Shown here in pieces: positions 28,796 through 37,531 of a stretch of DNA of 64,000 nt. Source of the stretch: Sulfitobacter sp. 20_GPM-1509m (lineage in GTDB: Bacteria; Pseudomonadota; Alphaproteobacteria; Rhodobacterales; Rhodobacteraceae); the NCBI RefSeq assembly GCF_000620505.1, contig NZ_JIBC01000007.1:124001-188000 (forward strand). Direction: 5' to 3'. Under the pieces are notes generated by a model. It saw only the letters and a list, made by a program, of their open reading frames with translations, did no database searches and was not told where the DNA came from. How positions within the stretch are numbered: the first letter of the stretch is position 1; every line of letters starts with the position of its first letter. Made by a program: the position numbers and the translations under genes.

Positions 28796-29149
28796 ATGGT
28801 CGTCAAACGCATCGTTTCAAATATCGCCGCGTCGTCGGTGGACGCCGTGCGCGCCTTTTATGCCGACTTGTTTGACCTGTCAGTGGTGATGGATCACGGC
28901 TGGATCGTTACGCTGGCCTCTGGAGAGACGGCGCAGACCCAGATCAGCATCGCTTCGGAGGGCGGTTCGGGCACGCCGGTGCCCGATATGTCGATCGAGG
29001 TGGACGACGTTGATTCTGTCTATGCGCGGGCCAAGGATCTGGGGCACACAATCGCCTATGACCTGACGGACGAGCCATGGGGCGTGCGCCGGTTTTACCT
29101 GCGTGATCCGGCGGGCAAGCTGATCAATGTGTTGGCGCATCCGCAGTGA
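28796..29149 (+). CDS. VOC/glyoxalase-like superfamily protein
   Basis: 117 residues; the ATG follows AGCAGGAGGACCC. It has the beta-alpha-beta-beta-beta repeat of the vicinal oxygen chelate fold: VKRIVSNIAASSVDAVRAFY, then VEVDDVDSVYARAKDLGH and a final RRFYLRDPAGKLINVLAH. Such proteins can be lyases, dioxygenases or antibiotic-binding proteins; no specific activity is indicated. Probably translated from the kinase transcript. Confidence 0.82.
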   Translation: MVVKRIVSNIAASSVDAVRAFYADLFDLSVVMDHGWIVTLASGETAQTQISIASEGGSGTPVPDMSIEVDDVDSVYARAKDLGHTIAYDLTDEPWGVRRFYLRDPAGKLINVLAHPQ

Positions 29150-29259
29150 TGCAGGCCGAACGAACGGGACGAGTCGCCGGATGCCGTGCGCTTGCGGGAC
29201 GACATGTTTGGTGCGTTTGCGTGAATTTTGCCTCACAACGCGCTGAAAAGTAATGATTT

Positions 29260-29336
29260 TGGTAGGCCCGGCAGGACTTGAACCCGCAACCAAAGCGTTA
29301 TGAGCGCTCTGCTCTAACCAATTGAGCTACAGGCCC
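29260..29336 (-). tRNA. tRNA with CAT anticodon, probably tRNA-Ile2 (lysidine)
   Basis: 77 bases with encoded CCA. Acceptor GGGCCTG/CGGGCCT, D-arm TAGCTCAATTGGTTAGAGC, anticodon loop CTCATAA and T-arm TGCGGGTTCAAGTCCTGC. The C4-G69 and C5-G68 acceptor pairs and discriminator A are features recognised by TilS, favouring the minor Ile (AUA) isoacceptor over elongator Met; a GU first acceptor pair is unusual. The remaining 29150-29451 gap shows no other gene. Confidence 0.75.
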
Positions 29337-29451
29337 GCCTGCGCGTTTGGGTATGTCGCCGCGCGGCCTTCGTCAAGAGAGAGCGTTGCACGCACGCGCG
29401 GGATGTTCTAACCCCACGTCCAAAGCGACGCATTTGCCAAGGACCACAGCC

Positions 29452-30504
29452 ATGACCGAGCCGAAGAACGGGATCACCTATGCCGAAGCCGGCGTGGACA
29501 TCGACGCAGGCAACGCGCTTGTCGAGCGGATCAAACCCGCCGCCAAAAGCACGCAGCGCAGCGGTGTGATGTCGGGCTTGGGCGGTTTTGGCGGTTTGTT
29601 CGACCTCAAGGCCGCCGGGTTCACCGATCCGGTTCTGGTTGCCGCCACCGACGGCGTGGGCACCAAGCTGCGCATCGCCATCGACACCGGGAACGTCGAC
29701 GGTGTGGGCATTGATCTGGTTGCAATGTGCGTCAACGATCTGGTCTGTCAGGGCGCCGAGCCGCTGTTTTTCCTGGACTATTTTGCCACCGGCAAGCTGG
29801 AACTGGATCAGGCCGCGCGCATCATTGAAGGCATCGCCAAGGGCTGCAAAGCGTCGGGCTGTGCGCTGATCGGTGGCGAGACGGCGGAAATGCCGGGCAT
29901 GTATCCGGCGGGTGATTTCGATCTGGCCGGTTTCTCGGTGGGTGCGATGGAGCGCGGCACCGAGCTGCCCGCAGGCATTGCCGAAGGCCAGGTTCTGCTG
30001 GGGCTGGCCTCGGACGGTGTGCATTCCAACGGGTTTTCGCTGGTGCGCAAGATTGTCGAGCTGTCCGGCCTTGGCTGGGACGACGCCTGCCCTTGGGACG
30101 CGGACACCACGCTGGGTGCGGCATTGCTGACGCCGACGCGGCTGTATGTGACATCGGTGCTGGAGGCGATCCGCGCGGGCGGCGTCCGCGGGCTGGCGCA
30201 TATCACCGGCGGCGGCCTGACCGAGAACCTGCCGCGCGTGCTTCCGCAAGGGCTGGGCTGTGCCGTGAACCTGGACGCATGGACGCTGCCGCCCGTGTTC
30301 CGCTGGCTGGTGGACAACGGTGGCATGGATCAGGCCGAGCTGCTGAAAACCTTCAACGCCGGGATCGGCATGGTTATCGTCGTTGACGCCGACGCCGTGG
30401 ACACGCTGGTGCCGCTGCTGCAGGCCGCAGGAGAAACCGTCTGCACGCTGGGCCAAGTGGTCGCGGGTGCGGGCGAGGTGACCTACAGCGGAACGCTGGT
30501 GTGA
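29452..30504 (+). CDS. purM: Phosphoribosylformylglycinamidine cyclo-ligase (AIR synthetase)
   Basis: 350 residues; start [20 protein letters not shown]. PurM landmarks: the [12 protein letters not shown]/phosphate loop, [30 protein letters not shown] and [13 protein letters not shown]. It catalyses the ATP-dependent closure of FGAM to AIR in purine synthesis. Start chosen from the family N-terminus. The stop overlaps the purN start as GTGA, indicating translational coupling. Confidence 0.97.
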   Translation: MTEPKNGITYAEAGVDIDAGNALVERIKPAAKSTQRSGVMSGLGGFGGLFDLKAAGFTDPVLVAATDGVGTKLRIAIDTGNVDGVGIDLVAMCVNDLVCQGAEPLFFLDYFATGKLELDQAARIIEGIAKGCKASGCALIGGETAEMPGMYPAGDFDLAGFSVGAMERGTELPAGIAEGQVLLGLASDGVHSNGFSLVRKIVELSGLGWDDACPWDADTTLGAALLTPTRLYVTSVLEAIRAGGVRGLAHITGGGLTENLPRVLPQGLGCAVNLDAWTLPPVFRWLVDNGGMDQAELLKTFNAGIGMVIVVDADAVDTLVPLLQAAGETVCTLGQVVAGAGEVTYSGTLV

Positions 30505-31091
30505 CGCAGCGCGTCGCTATTTTTGTCTCGGGCGGCGGGTCGAACATGCGGGCGCTGGTCGAGGATATGACCGGCGACCACGCAGCGCGACCTGTGGTCA
30601 TCGTCTCGAACAACGAAAATTCCGGCGGCATTGCCTGGGCCAAGGGGCAGGGCATCGCCACCGAAGTCGTCGATCACCGCCCCTATGGCGAGGATCGCGC
30701 CGCCTTTGAGCACGCTCTGGACGCCGCATTGGCCAAACACGCGCCGGACATCATTTGCCTTGCCGGTTTCATGCGGGTTCTCACGGCCGGTTTCGTCAGC
30801 CCGTGGCAAGGCAGGATGCTGAACATCCACCCGTCGTTGCTGCCCAAATATCGTGGCCTGCACACCCACCGCCGCGCCATCGAAGCGGGAGACACCAGCC
30901 ACGGCTGCACCGTGCATCTGGTCACACCCGAACTGGACGACGGTCCCGTTCTGGGGCAGGCCACCGTGCCGATCCTGCCCGATGACGCCCCCGATGCACT
31001 GGCCGCGCGGGTGCTGGAACAGGAACACCGCCTGTACCCTGCCGTATTGCGCCGCTTTGCTTCGGGCAACACCACGCGGCTTGATCTGTGA
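30501..31091 (+). CDS. purN: Phosphoribosylglycinamide formyltransferase (GART)
   Basis: 196 residues from a GTG at 30501 that overlaps the purM stop. It contains the GAR-binding [12 protein letters not shown], the catalytic Asn-His-Asp region ([20 protein letters not shown]) and [17 protein letters not shown]. It transfers a formyl group from 10-formyl-tetrahydrofolate to GAR. PurN acts two steps before PurM; the pairing is common in proteobacteria. Confidence 0.96.
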   Translation: MTQRVAIFVSGGGSNMRALVEDMTGDHAARPVVIVSNNENSGGIAWAKGQGIATEVVDHRPYGEDRAAFEHALDAALAKHAPDIICLAGFMRVLTAGFVSPWQGRMLNIHPSLLPKYRGLHTHRRAIEAGDTSHGCTVHLVTPELDDGPVLGQATVPILPDDAPDALAARVLEQEHRLYPAVLRRFASGNTTRLDL

Positions 31092-31170
31092 GCTCTCTGG
31101 TCTTGGCCTGACCTTTGGTGTAGTCAGATCGAACGCGCGCAGCCCGGACACATAAGGTTAAGACCCCACA

Positions 31171-32331
31171 ATGAGAACACTGACGACGACCGAAGAGCTT
31201 GCAGCCTACTGTGAAGAGGCCGCAAAACACCCTTATGTGACTGTCGATACAGAGTTCCTGCGCGAACGGACCTACTACTCGAAACTGTGTCTTGTGCAGC
31301 TGGCAATGCCCGGCACGGACGACAGCGGCGCCGTTCTGGTGGACCCGCTGGCCGAAGGCCTGTCGCTGGAGCCGCTGTACGAGCTGTTCCGCGACGTCTC
31401 TGTCGTCAAGGTCTTTCACGCCGCCCGTCAGGATCTGGAAATCTTCTTTGTCGATGCTGGTGTCTTTCCGATTCCGCTGTTCGACACGCAGGTCGCCGCG
31501 ATGGTCTGCGGATTTGGCGAACAGGTGGGCTATGAAACCCTCGTGCGCAAGATTGCCAAAGCACCGCTGGACAAGACTTCGCGCTTTACCGACTGGTCAC
31601 GGCGCCCGCTGACGGATGCGCAGAAAACCTATGCGCTGGCCGATGTCACCCACCTGCGGCAGATCTACGAATTCCTGGCCGCGCGGCTCGAGGAAACCGG
31701 GCGCAGTGCCTGGGTCGAGGAAGAACTGAAAATCCTGCTGTCACCCGACACTTATACCGTGGCCCCCGATCAGGCGTGGAAACGGGTCAAGACCCGCACC
31801 AACAGCGCGCGCTTTCTGGGCATCGTGCGCGAGCTGGCCGCCTTCCGCGAGACCTATGCGCAGGAACGCAACATCCCGCGCAACCGCGTCTACAAGGACG
31901 ACGCGCTGGTCGAACTGGCCAGCAACAAGCCGCAGAACCACGAAGAGCTGAACCGTGCCCGCCTGCTGCTGCGCGAAGCGCGCCGGGGCGAGATTGCAGA
32001 CGGCATTCTGGAGGCCGTCAAACGGGGCGTGAACATCGCCGCTGACCGGTTGCCAAAAGCCGACACCAGCCGCGAAAAGCTGCAGGTGAACCCGGCCCTG
32101 GCCGACTTGCTGCGCGTGCTGCTGAAGGCCAAGACAGAAAGTGCGGGCGTTGCCGCAAAACTGATCGCGCCCGCTGCGGATCTGGACGCGATCGCCGCAG
32201 GGCTGCGCGATGTGGATGCGCTGACCGGGTGGCGTCGGGAAGTCTTTGGCAAGGATGCCTTGCGTCTGTGCGAAGGCAAGATCGCCCTTGCGGCCAAAGG
32301 CCAGAGCGTGCGCGTCGTCGAACTGGATTAA
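31171..32331 (+). CDS. rnd: Ribonuclease D
   Basis: 386 residues. DEDD 3-prime exonuclease: motif I VDTEFLRE, motif II FHAARQDLEI, motif III YALADVTHL. These are followed by HRDC-type helical domains in the C-terminal half (about residues 205-380). RNase D trims tRNA and other stable RNA precursors. It lies 79 bp after purN and before a minus-strand copy of the terminator-like repeat. Confidence 0.95.
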   Translation: MRTLTTTEELAAYCEEAAKHPYVTVDTEFLRERTYYSKLCLVQLAMPGTDDSGAVLVDPLAEGLSLEPLYELFRDVSVVKVFHAARQDLEIFFVDAGVFPIPLFDTQVAAMVCGFGEQVGYETLVRKIAKAPLDKTSRFTDWSRRPLTDAQKTYALADVTHLRQIYEFLAARLEETGRSAWVEEELKILLSPDTYTVAPDQAWKRVKTRTNSARFLGIVRELAAFRETYAQERNIPRNRVYKDDALVELASNKPQNHEELNRARLLLREARRGEIADGILEAVKRGVNIAADRLPKADTSREKLQVNPALADLLRVLLKAKTESAGVAAKLIAPAADLDAIAAGLRDVDALTGWRREVFGKDALRLCEGKIALAAKGQSVRVVELD

Positions 32332-32360
32332 GCCCGCGCGATTGCGCGCAGGCCGGTCCT

Positions 32361-32405
32361 GTTTCTCTGTATCAATTATCCCGAGGGGCGGGGGGCAGCG
32401 CCCCC
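32361..32405 (-). repeat. Terminator-like dispersed repeat, copy A
   Basis: Read on the minus strand: GGGGGCGCTGCCCCC hairpin, then CGCCCCTCGGGATAATTG and ATACAGAGAAAC. It follows the stop of the minus-strand lipoprotein gene by a few bases. It shares the GGGAT...CAGAGAA tail with copies at 33474 and 63716. Confidence 0.6.
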
Positions 32406-32409
32406 ATCG

Positions 32410-32940
32410 TTAACGGCGCGACGTACGTGCGTTGCGTGCGCCCACAACGCGGATCGTGCTGACGCCGCGCAATTGCTGTGCCGTCACTGCATGGGCTGCA
32501 GTTACGGTGCGCGTTGCCTCTGAGCCGCCGGGACGTGCCTGTTCGGGCAGGCGCCCTTCCAGGCGGTAGGACAGAACACCATCAACCGCTTCGTCGTCCA
32601 CGTTTTCAGGGGTCAGGCGCACCTCGTAGAGGCCTTGCGATTGCGACACGCCCGTTGCGCGAATGATTGCACCGCCCGGGACCCGTTCGATCACCAGATC
32701 GGACACGGTGTCGATGGGCGTGCCCAGGTAAATCTCGCGCTCGGCCCGTTTGCGGGCGAACAACCCGGCCCGCTGTGAGGGAATCAACGGGTTGGTGCTG
32801 GCTTCGGTCGGGGCGGTCGCAACGGGCTCGGAGCGGGAGCCGCCAAACCAGTTGAACGGATTGACGCGGCTGTCACGGACAGCGGCACATCCCCCAAGGG
32901 CCATGGACGAGATCAAAAGGGCACTAAGTGTAAGACGCAT
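32410..32940 (-). CDS. Putative lipoprotein, unknown function
   Basis: 176 residues. A lipoprotein signal is clear: MRLTLSALLISSMALGGC, with the acylated Cys18. A Pro/Thr linker and an arginine-rich patch (LFARKRAEREIYLG) follow, then a beta-rich domain with DLVIERVPGGAIIRATGVS and YEVRLTP. The C-terminus is basic. Probably attached to the outer or inner membrane facing the periplasm. I do not recognise a named family. It is convergent with rnd. Confidence 0.75.
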   Translation of the reverse strand: MRLTLSALLISSMALGGCAAVRDSRVNPFNWFGGSRSEPVATAPTEASTNPLIPSQRAGLFARKRAEREIYLGTPIDTVSDLVIERVPGGAIIRATGVSQSQGLYEVRLTPENVDDEAVDGVLSYRLEGRLPEQARPGGSEATRTVTAAHAVTAQQLRGVSTIRVVGARNARTSRR

Positions 32941-33066
32941 ATCGGATTGCCTGTTGTTTGGCTTGTGTTAGCCCATCGGGGACACGTTGAAAAGCATCAT
33001 GCGCGGGGGGTGGACCTTTGGCCAGAGGCGTCTTACCTCCCAAGGACAGTCAGAGGGGTATTTTTC

Positions 33067-33474
33067 ATGGCTCAAGCCGCGTTTGAAGAGATTGTCGAGG
33101 ATTTCGAATTTCTTGAGGATTGGGAAGATCGCTATCGCTATGTCATCGAACAGGGCAAGGCGATGGACCCGCTTGAGGACGCGCTGAAGGTGCCCGCGAC
33201 CAAGGTGGACGGCTGCGCGAGCCAGGTTTGGCTGCACCCGCAGATCGACGACGGCGTGTTTCACTTTGACGGGGAAAGCGACGCGATGATCGTGAACGGT
33301 CTGATCGCGGTGCTGCGCAAGCTGTACAACGGTGTGCCGGTGGCCGAGGTTCTGGGCGTGGATGCGCGGGCCGAACTGGAACGGTTGGGGCTGAACGACC
33401 ATCTGTCGGCGCAGCGTTCCAACGGGCTGCGCGCGATGATCGAGCGGGTGCGCGCCGTGGCGGCGGCCGGGTAG
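33067..33474 (+). CDS. sufE: SufE-type cysteine desulfurase activator
   Basis: 135 residues from the ATG at 33067. It contains EEIVEDFEFLEDWEDRYRYV and the sulfur-accepting cysteine in KVDGCASQVWLHP (about residue 51). SufE takes persulfide sulfur from SufS for iron-sulfur cluster building. The rest of the suf operon is not in the window. Preceded by a 126-bp gap shared with the divergent lipoprotein gene. A terminator-like repeat begins at its stop codon. Confidence 0.93.
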   Translation: MAQAAFEEIVEDFEFLEDWEDRYRYVIEQGKAMDPLEDALKVPATKVDGCASQVWLHPQIDDGVFHFDGESDAMIVNGLIAVLRKLYNGVPVAEVLGVDARAELERLGLNDHLSAQRSNGLRAMIERVRAVAAAG

Positions 33475-33530
33475 GGGCGCTGCCCCTCGGCGCATGCGCG
33501 CCTGCCCCGGGATTTTTGGTAGCAGAGAAG
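33474..33530 (+). repeat. Terminator-like dispersed repeat, copy B
   Basis: Starts at the sufE stop. GGGGCGCTGCCCC, then GGCGC-ATGC-GCGCC, then GCCCCGGGATTTTTGG and AGCAGAGAAG. The outer GGGGC/GCCCC arms can pair around the inner hairpin and are followed by a T run, so it can act as a terminator for sufE. Same layout and tail as copies A and C. Confidence 0.65.
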
Positions 33531-33538
33531 CGCGCGCG

Positions 33539-33946
33539 TCAGCGTTTGCGTGCAACACCTGTCAGATTTTTTCGCAGCAGTTGACCATCGGTCGTGGAGG
33601 TTAAGATGGAGCCGCGCCCGTCGGGTAGCACGCCTATCGCGGCCACTTTGGTGTTGGCCAAGGCTTGATTGTGGGCGGTGATGACGTAGACCGACCCATC
33701 CGGCAAGGTGCAGGACGCGGGCGCGTTTTTATCCGAAAGTGCAAAGCTGATCGAACCGGGAATTTGCGGCTGTACCAGCGTTCCTTGTGACGTGGCAACG
33801 CGGCACGTCGATCCGGCAGGAAAATCAAAGGCTAGGCTGATGTAGGGTTTGGCAAGGCCGGGTGCCTCGACTTTGGGCAGGGACGACCCACCTGCGCAGG
33901 CCGCGAGAGCGAGGGGCAGGGCGGCAACGATAAGTGCAGATTTCAT
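33539..33946 (-). CDS. Putative lipoprotein, unknown function
   Basis: 135 residues from the ATG at 33946: MKSALIVAALPLALAACAGG with lipobox LAAC and acylated Cys17. The mature part is beta-rich with a disulfide-capable cysteine pair (STCRVATSQGTLV and PASCTLPDGSVYVI). An in-frame ATG 16 codons upstream lacks a signal peptide. No family recognised. Convergent with sufE; the repeat lies between them. Confidence 0.7.
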   Translation of the reverse strand: MKSALIVAALPLALAACAGGSSLPKVEAPGLAKPYISLAFDFPAGSTCRVATSQGTLVQPQIPGSISFALSDKNAPASCTLPDGSVYVITAHNQALANTKVAAIGVLPDGRGSILTSTTDGQLLRKNLTGVARKR

Positions 33947-34023
33947 AGAAAAGTACTTTGGTACACTGGATTTAAGTGAAGTGTCCCACCCCAAATAAAG
34001 AAATACAACCCTAAGTGACCGCT

Positions 34024-34674
34024 TCAGAGAGATTTCAGTGCCATTGCAAGATCACCGTAGCCGGTAAAACGACGCTCGAATTTCAACCCCAGCCGGTCCG
34101 CCGCGGCGCGGGCTTTTTCGGTCAGGGCCGGATCGTCGGTTTGCGCCTGATAGACCAGCTTTTCGTAATTGCCGAAATACATGTCGCGCAGTTGCGGGTG
34201 ACGGTCCAGGCCCATCGGCTTGATGATGAACGCCTCGAACTGGCGGACCAGGAAATCGGTCAGGTAAAAGGTCGTGATCTCGCTTTCGCTGTGCTGGGCG
34301 AAGCGGTCGTTGCCTTCGAAAAAGCTGTAGCAATGGGGGCCTGCGACCATTTCAACCCCCATCTCGGCACAGGCGGCTTGCAGAAGGCCTCCGGTGCCGC
34401 AATCCGCATAGACCACAAAGATGCTGTCATAGCGGTCGCGGTGTTTGGCGACGCTCTCGCGCACGGCGGCGGTGATCTTGTCGGGATAGAGATGGTATTT
34501 GGCGGGCAGGCAGGTCAGGTCCATGTGGGTCCAGCCGTTGGCCTGTTTCAGGTCCAGAATCTCGCGCGCCAGTGCCCCGCAGGCGATCAGCAGGATCGAG
34601 CCCGCCCCCTTGGGACGCAGACCGCTTTCGGTCAGCTGGTCAAGGTCGGGCAGGGAGGTGGAAGGCTCTGTCAC
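34024..34674 (-). CDS. DUF1638 protein
   Basis: About 216 residues from a GTG at 34674 (a longer start, ATG at 34716, is possible). DUF1638 features: ILLIACGALAREILDL, DLTCLPAKYHLYPDKI, VVYADCGTGG and GPHCYSFFEGNDRF. Several conserved Cys/His residues suggest metal or corrinoid-related chemistry, but none is proven. DUF1638 genes are often found near corrinoid-dependent methyltransferases; here the corrinoid protein gene starts 1.5 kb away on the same strand and a homocysteine methyltransferase follows. Function unknown. The name rests on motif memory only. Confidence 0.75.
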   Translation of the reverse strand: MTEPSTSLPDLDQLTESGLRPKGAGSILLIACGALAREILDLKQANGWTHMDLTCLPAKYHLYPDKITAAVRESVAKHRDRYDSIFVVYADCGTGGLLQAACAEMGVEMVAGPHCYSFFEGNDRFAQHSESEITTFYLTDFLVRQFEAFIIKPMGLDRHPQLRDMYFGNYEKLVYQAQTDDPALTEKARAAADRLGLKFERRFTGYGDLAMALKSL

Positions 34675-34780
34675 AATTCTAACCAATGCGTGTGGGGTAT
34701 CTCTGCATCGTTGCATGGTGCCACGGAAGCTGCGTAGCTGGATGTGTCAGATACGACATTTCAGACAGGGATGGAACACA

Positions 34781-35272
34781 ATGACGATTTACACGAACAA
34801 GGCAGGTCTGAACACGGCCACGCTGGGGCTGATGTTCATATCGGGCTGTTTTGCGACGATGGCCTTTGATTTCTGGGGGCAGGTGATCAGTCCGGGTCTG
34901 GGCTTTGCAAACCTGTCGCCACACGGGCTGGCCAAAAGCCTGTTTGGCGCGCTGGGGCTGCCGAACGGGGATTTCGCGGGCTATTTCATGCATTTCTATC
35001 TGGTGGGGCTGATCGGCTATCCGGTGGGCTGGTTGTTCATCTTCAAGCCGGTCTGGGATCGGGTGATCGGGCGCGGCCTGCCCTGGATCGTGCCTGCGGC
35101 GGTCTACGGGTTCGGCCTGTGGGTCTTTGCCATCGGCGGGATCACGGCGATTGCGGGCCTGCCGTTTTTCCTGAACTTCACCGGGATCACCTGGGTCGCG
35201 CTGGTCGGACATGTGCTCTATGGCATCGTCATGGTGGCGGTCATGGTCTGGCTGACCCGTTCCAAGGTCTGA
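34781..35272 (+). CDS. Four-helix membrane protein, unknown (DUF6789-like)
   Basis: 163 residues starting MTIYTNKAGLNTATLGLMFI. Four hydrophobic helices: TLGLMFISGCFATMAFDFWG, FYLVGLIGYPVGWLFIF, IVPAAVYGFGLWVFAIGG and WVALVGHVLYGIVMVAVMVW. Histidines in the second and last helices (MHFYL, GHVLYG) could bind a cofactor. I place it near the DUF6789 family tentatively. It is divergent from DUF1638 and convergent with the 61-residue membrane gene. Confidence 0.7.
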   Translation: MTIYTNKAGLNTATLGLMFISGCFATMAFDFWGQVISPGLGFANLSPHGLAKSLFGALGLPNGDFAGYFMHFYLVGLIGYPVGWLFIFKPVWDRVIGRGLPWIVPAAVYGFGLWVFAIGGITAIAGLPFFLNFTGITWVALVGHVLYGIVMVAVMVWLTRSKV

Positions 35273-35274
35273 AC

Positions 35275-35460
35275 CTAACTGTCCCCGGTCCGGTCGCGCA
35301 GCAGCCGGACCAGCACAAAGGCCAGCAAGGCCAGAGGCACCAGAGCTGTAGCTGCCTGCGGCAGGCTGAAGGCCGCGGCGGCCAGCATGGCCAGCCACAC
35401 GGTGACGGCGGCGGCCGCGATCACGACGACGAGGATCAGAGCAAGGCGGTTAAATGGCAT
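35275..35460 (-). CDS. Small two-helix membrane protein, unknown
   Basis: 61 residues; MPFNRLALILVVVIAAAAVT followed by a second hydrophobic segment ALVPLALLAFVLVRLL and a basic C-terminus. The ATG at 35460 follows AAGGAG by five bases, a strong ribosome site; the 27-codon upstream extension covers a terminator and is rejected. No family recognised. Confidence 0.6.
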   Translation of the reverse strand: MPFNRLALILVVVIAAAAVTVWLAMLAAAAFSLPQAATALVPLALLAFVLVRLLRDRTGDS

Positions 35461-35500
35461 GGGCACTCCTTTGACCTTTATCTGGGGATGCGCGCGCCAA

Positions 35501-35530
35501 AAGAAAAGCCCCGCCGGAGAGGGCGGGGCT
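35501..35530 (-). terminator. Terminator of the corrinoid protein gene
   Basis: Nine-base-pair stem AGCCCCGCC/GGCGGGGCT with a six-base loop; on the minus strand it is followed by TTTTCTTTT. It lies 22 bp beyond the corrinoid gene stop. Confidence 0.88.
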
Positions 35531-35552
35531 GGTTCATTCAAAAAGGCAGGTT

Positions 35553-36251
<699 letters not shown>

Positions 36252-36298
36252 GGCAGATCCCTTTATTTTCAGCCCACGGCCCACCGCAGTTTGACCCC

Positions 36299-36331
36299 TT
36301 TTGACACAAAGCCCAAGGGGGACTGTCAAAA
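36299..36331. promoter_or_regulatory. Inverted repeat in the divergent corrinoid/radical SAM promoter region
   Basis: Exact 8-bp arms TTTTGACA (36299-36306) and TGTCAAAA (36324-36331) separated by 17 bp. Each arm contains a TTGACA that could serve as a -35 element on its strand. It may be an operator for the corrinoid gene. Spacing is long for a single dimer site. Confidence 0.35.
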
Positions 36332-36454
36332 TTGCGACACACGCCGCGCGATGTGCGACCTGAGAGTTACGAAAGCCACTTAATCGTCCGGCCTGACAGG
36401 GTAAAGCGGCTTTTGCACTGGTGCAATGTTCACTTTATGTTCTATCGTGCGAGG

Positions 36455-37531
36455 ATGACACGTCAAACCTACGCCATGCGGGCCCTGGGGCGCGGGGCCG
36501 CCAGCAACGCGGTCAGCCGCTATGACAGGCTGACCCGAACCGAGGAGGATGACGGCTGGGACGCGGGCGAGGCGTTGCCGCCCCTGCGCACCGAAGTCAG
36601 TGTCGAGGTGCCGCGCAGCATCATCACCTATAACAAGTCGCCGGATTTGCCGTTTGACCGGTCGATCAATGTCTATCGCGGTTGCGAACACGGCTGCGTT
36701 TATTGTTTCGCGCGGCCCAGCCATGCCTATCTGGGGCTGTCGCCGGGGCTGGATTTCGAAACCCGGCTGATTGCGCGCCCCGATGCGCCGCAGGTGTTGC
36801 AGCGTGAGCTGGCGGCGCGGCGCTACACCGTGGCCCCGATTGCCATGGGGACGAACACCGATCCCTATCAGCCGATCGAGCGGGAACACGGTATCACGCG
36901 GGCCTGTTTGCAGGTGCTGTCAGATGCGGGTCATCCGGTGGCCATTGTCACCAAGGGCACGCTGATCGAACGCGACATCGACATCCTGTCGGACATGGCG
37001 CGGCGGGGGCTGGTGCGCGTGGGCGTTTCCGTCACCACCCTGGACGCGCGCCTGTCACGGCTGATGGAGCCACGGGTGCCGGCCCCAAAGCGGCGGATCG
37101 AGATCATCCGGCGGTTGGCACAGGCGGGCATTCCGGTGCGGGTCATGGCGTCGCCCATGATCCCCGCGCTGAGTGATCCCGAGCTTGAGGCCATTCTGGC
37201 GGCAGGCAAGGACGCGGGCGCGCGCTCGGCCAGCTGGATTATGCTGAGGCTGCCGCGCGAAGTGTCGCCGCTGGTGCAGGAGTGGCTGGCGCAGCACTAC
37301 CCCGACCGCGCGGGGCGGATCATGGCGCGACTGCGCGAGATGCACGGTGGGGCAGATTATGATTCCCGCTGGGGGCAACGGATGCATGGCACCGGACCCT
37401 ATGCCGAGATGGTGGCGCAGCGGTTCAGGGTGGCGGTCAAGCGGCTGGGTCTGCAAACCGCAGGCACACCGATGCGCTGCGATCTGTTCCGGCCCCCGGT
37501 GTTGCCGGGGGCGCAGATGTCGTTGTTCTGA
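36455..37531 (+). CDS. Radical SAM protein, PA0069 family
   Basis: About 358 residues; start ambiguous among ATGs at 36437, 36455 and 36476. I use 36455 (MTRQTYAMRALGRGAASNAV). The radical SAM cluster motif is RGCEHGCVYCFARPSH (CxxxCxxC), then TNTDPYQPIE and TLDARLSRLMEPRVPAP, which are typical of the PA0069/Rv2578c group. The substrate is unknown. Its stop codon directly abuts the stop of the convergent homocysteine methyltransferase gene. Confidence 0.85.
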   Translation: MTRQTYAMRALGRGAASNAVSRYDRLTRTEEDDGWDAGEALPPLRTEVSVEVPRSIITYNKSPDLPFDRSINVYRGCEHGCVYCFARPSHAYLGLSPGLDFETRLIARPDAPQVLQRELAARRYTVAPIAMGTNTDPYQPIEREHGITRACLQVLSDAGHPVAIVTKGTLIERDIDILSDMARRGLVRVGVSVTTLDARLSRLMEPRVPAPKRRIEIIRRLAQAGIPVRVMASPMIPALSDPELEAILAAGKDAGARSASWIMLRLPREVSPLVQEWLAQHYPDRAGRIMARLREMHGGADYDSRWGQRMHGTGPYAEMVAQRFRVAVKRLGLQTAGTPMRCDLFRPPVLPGAQMSLF

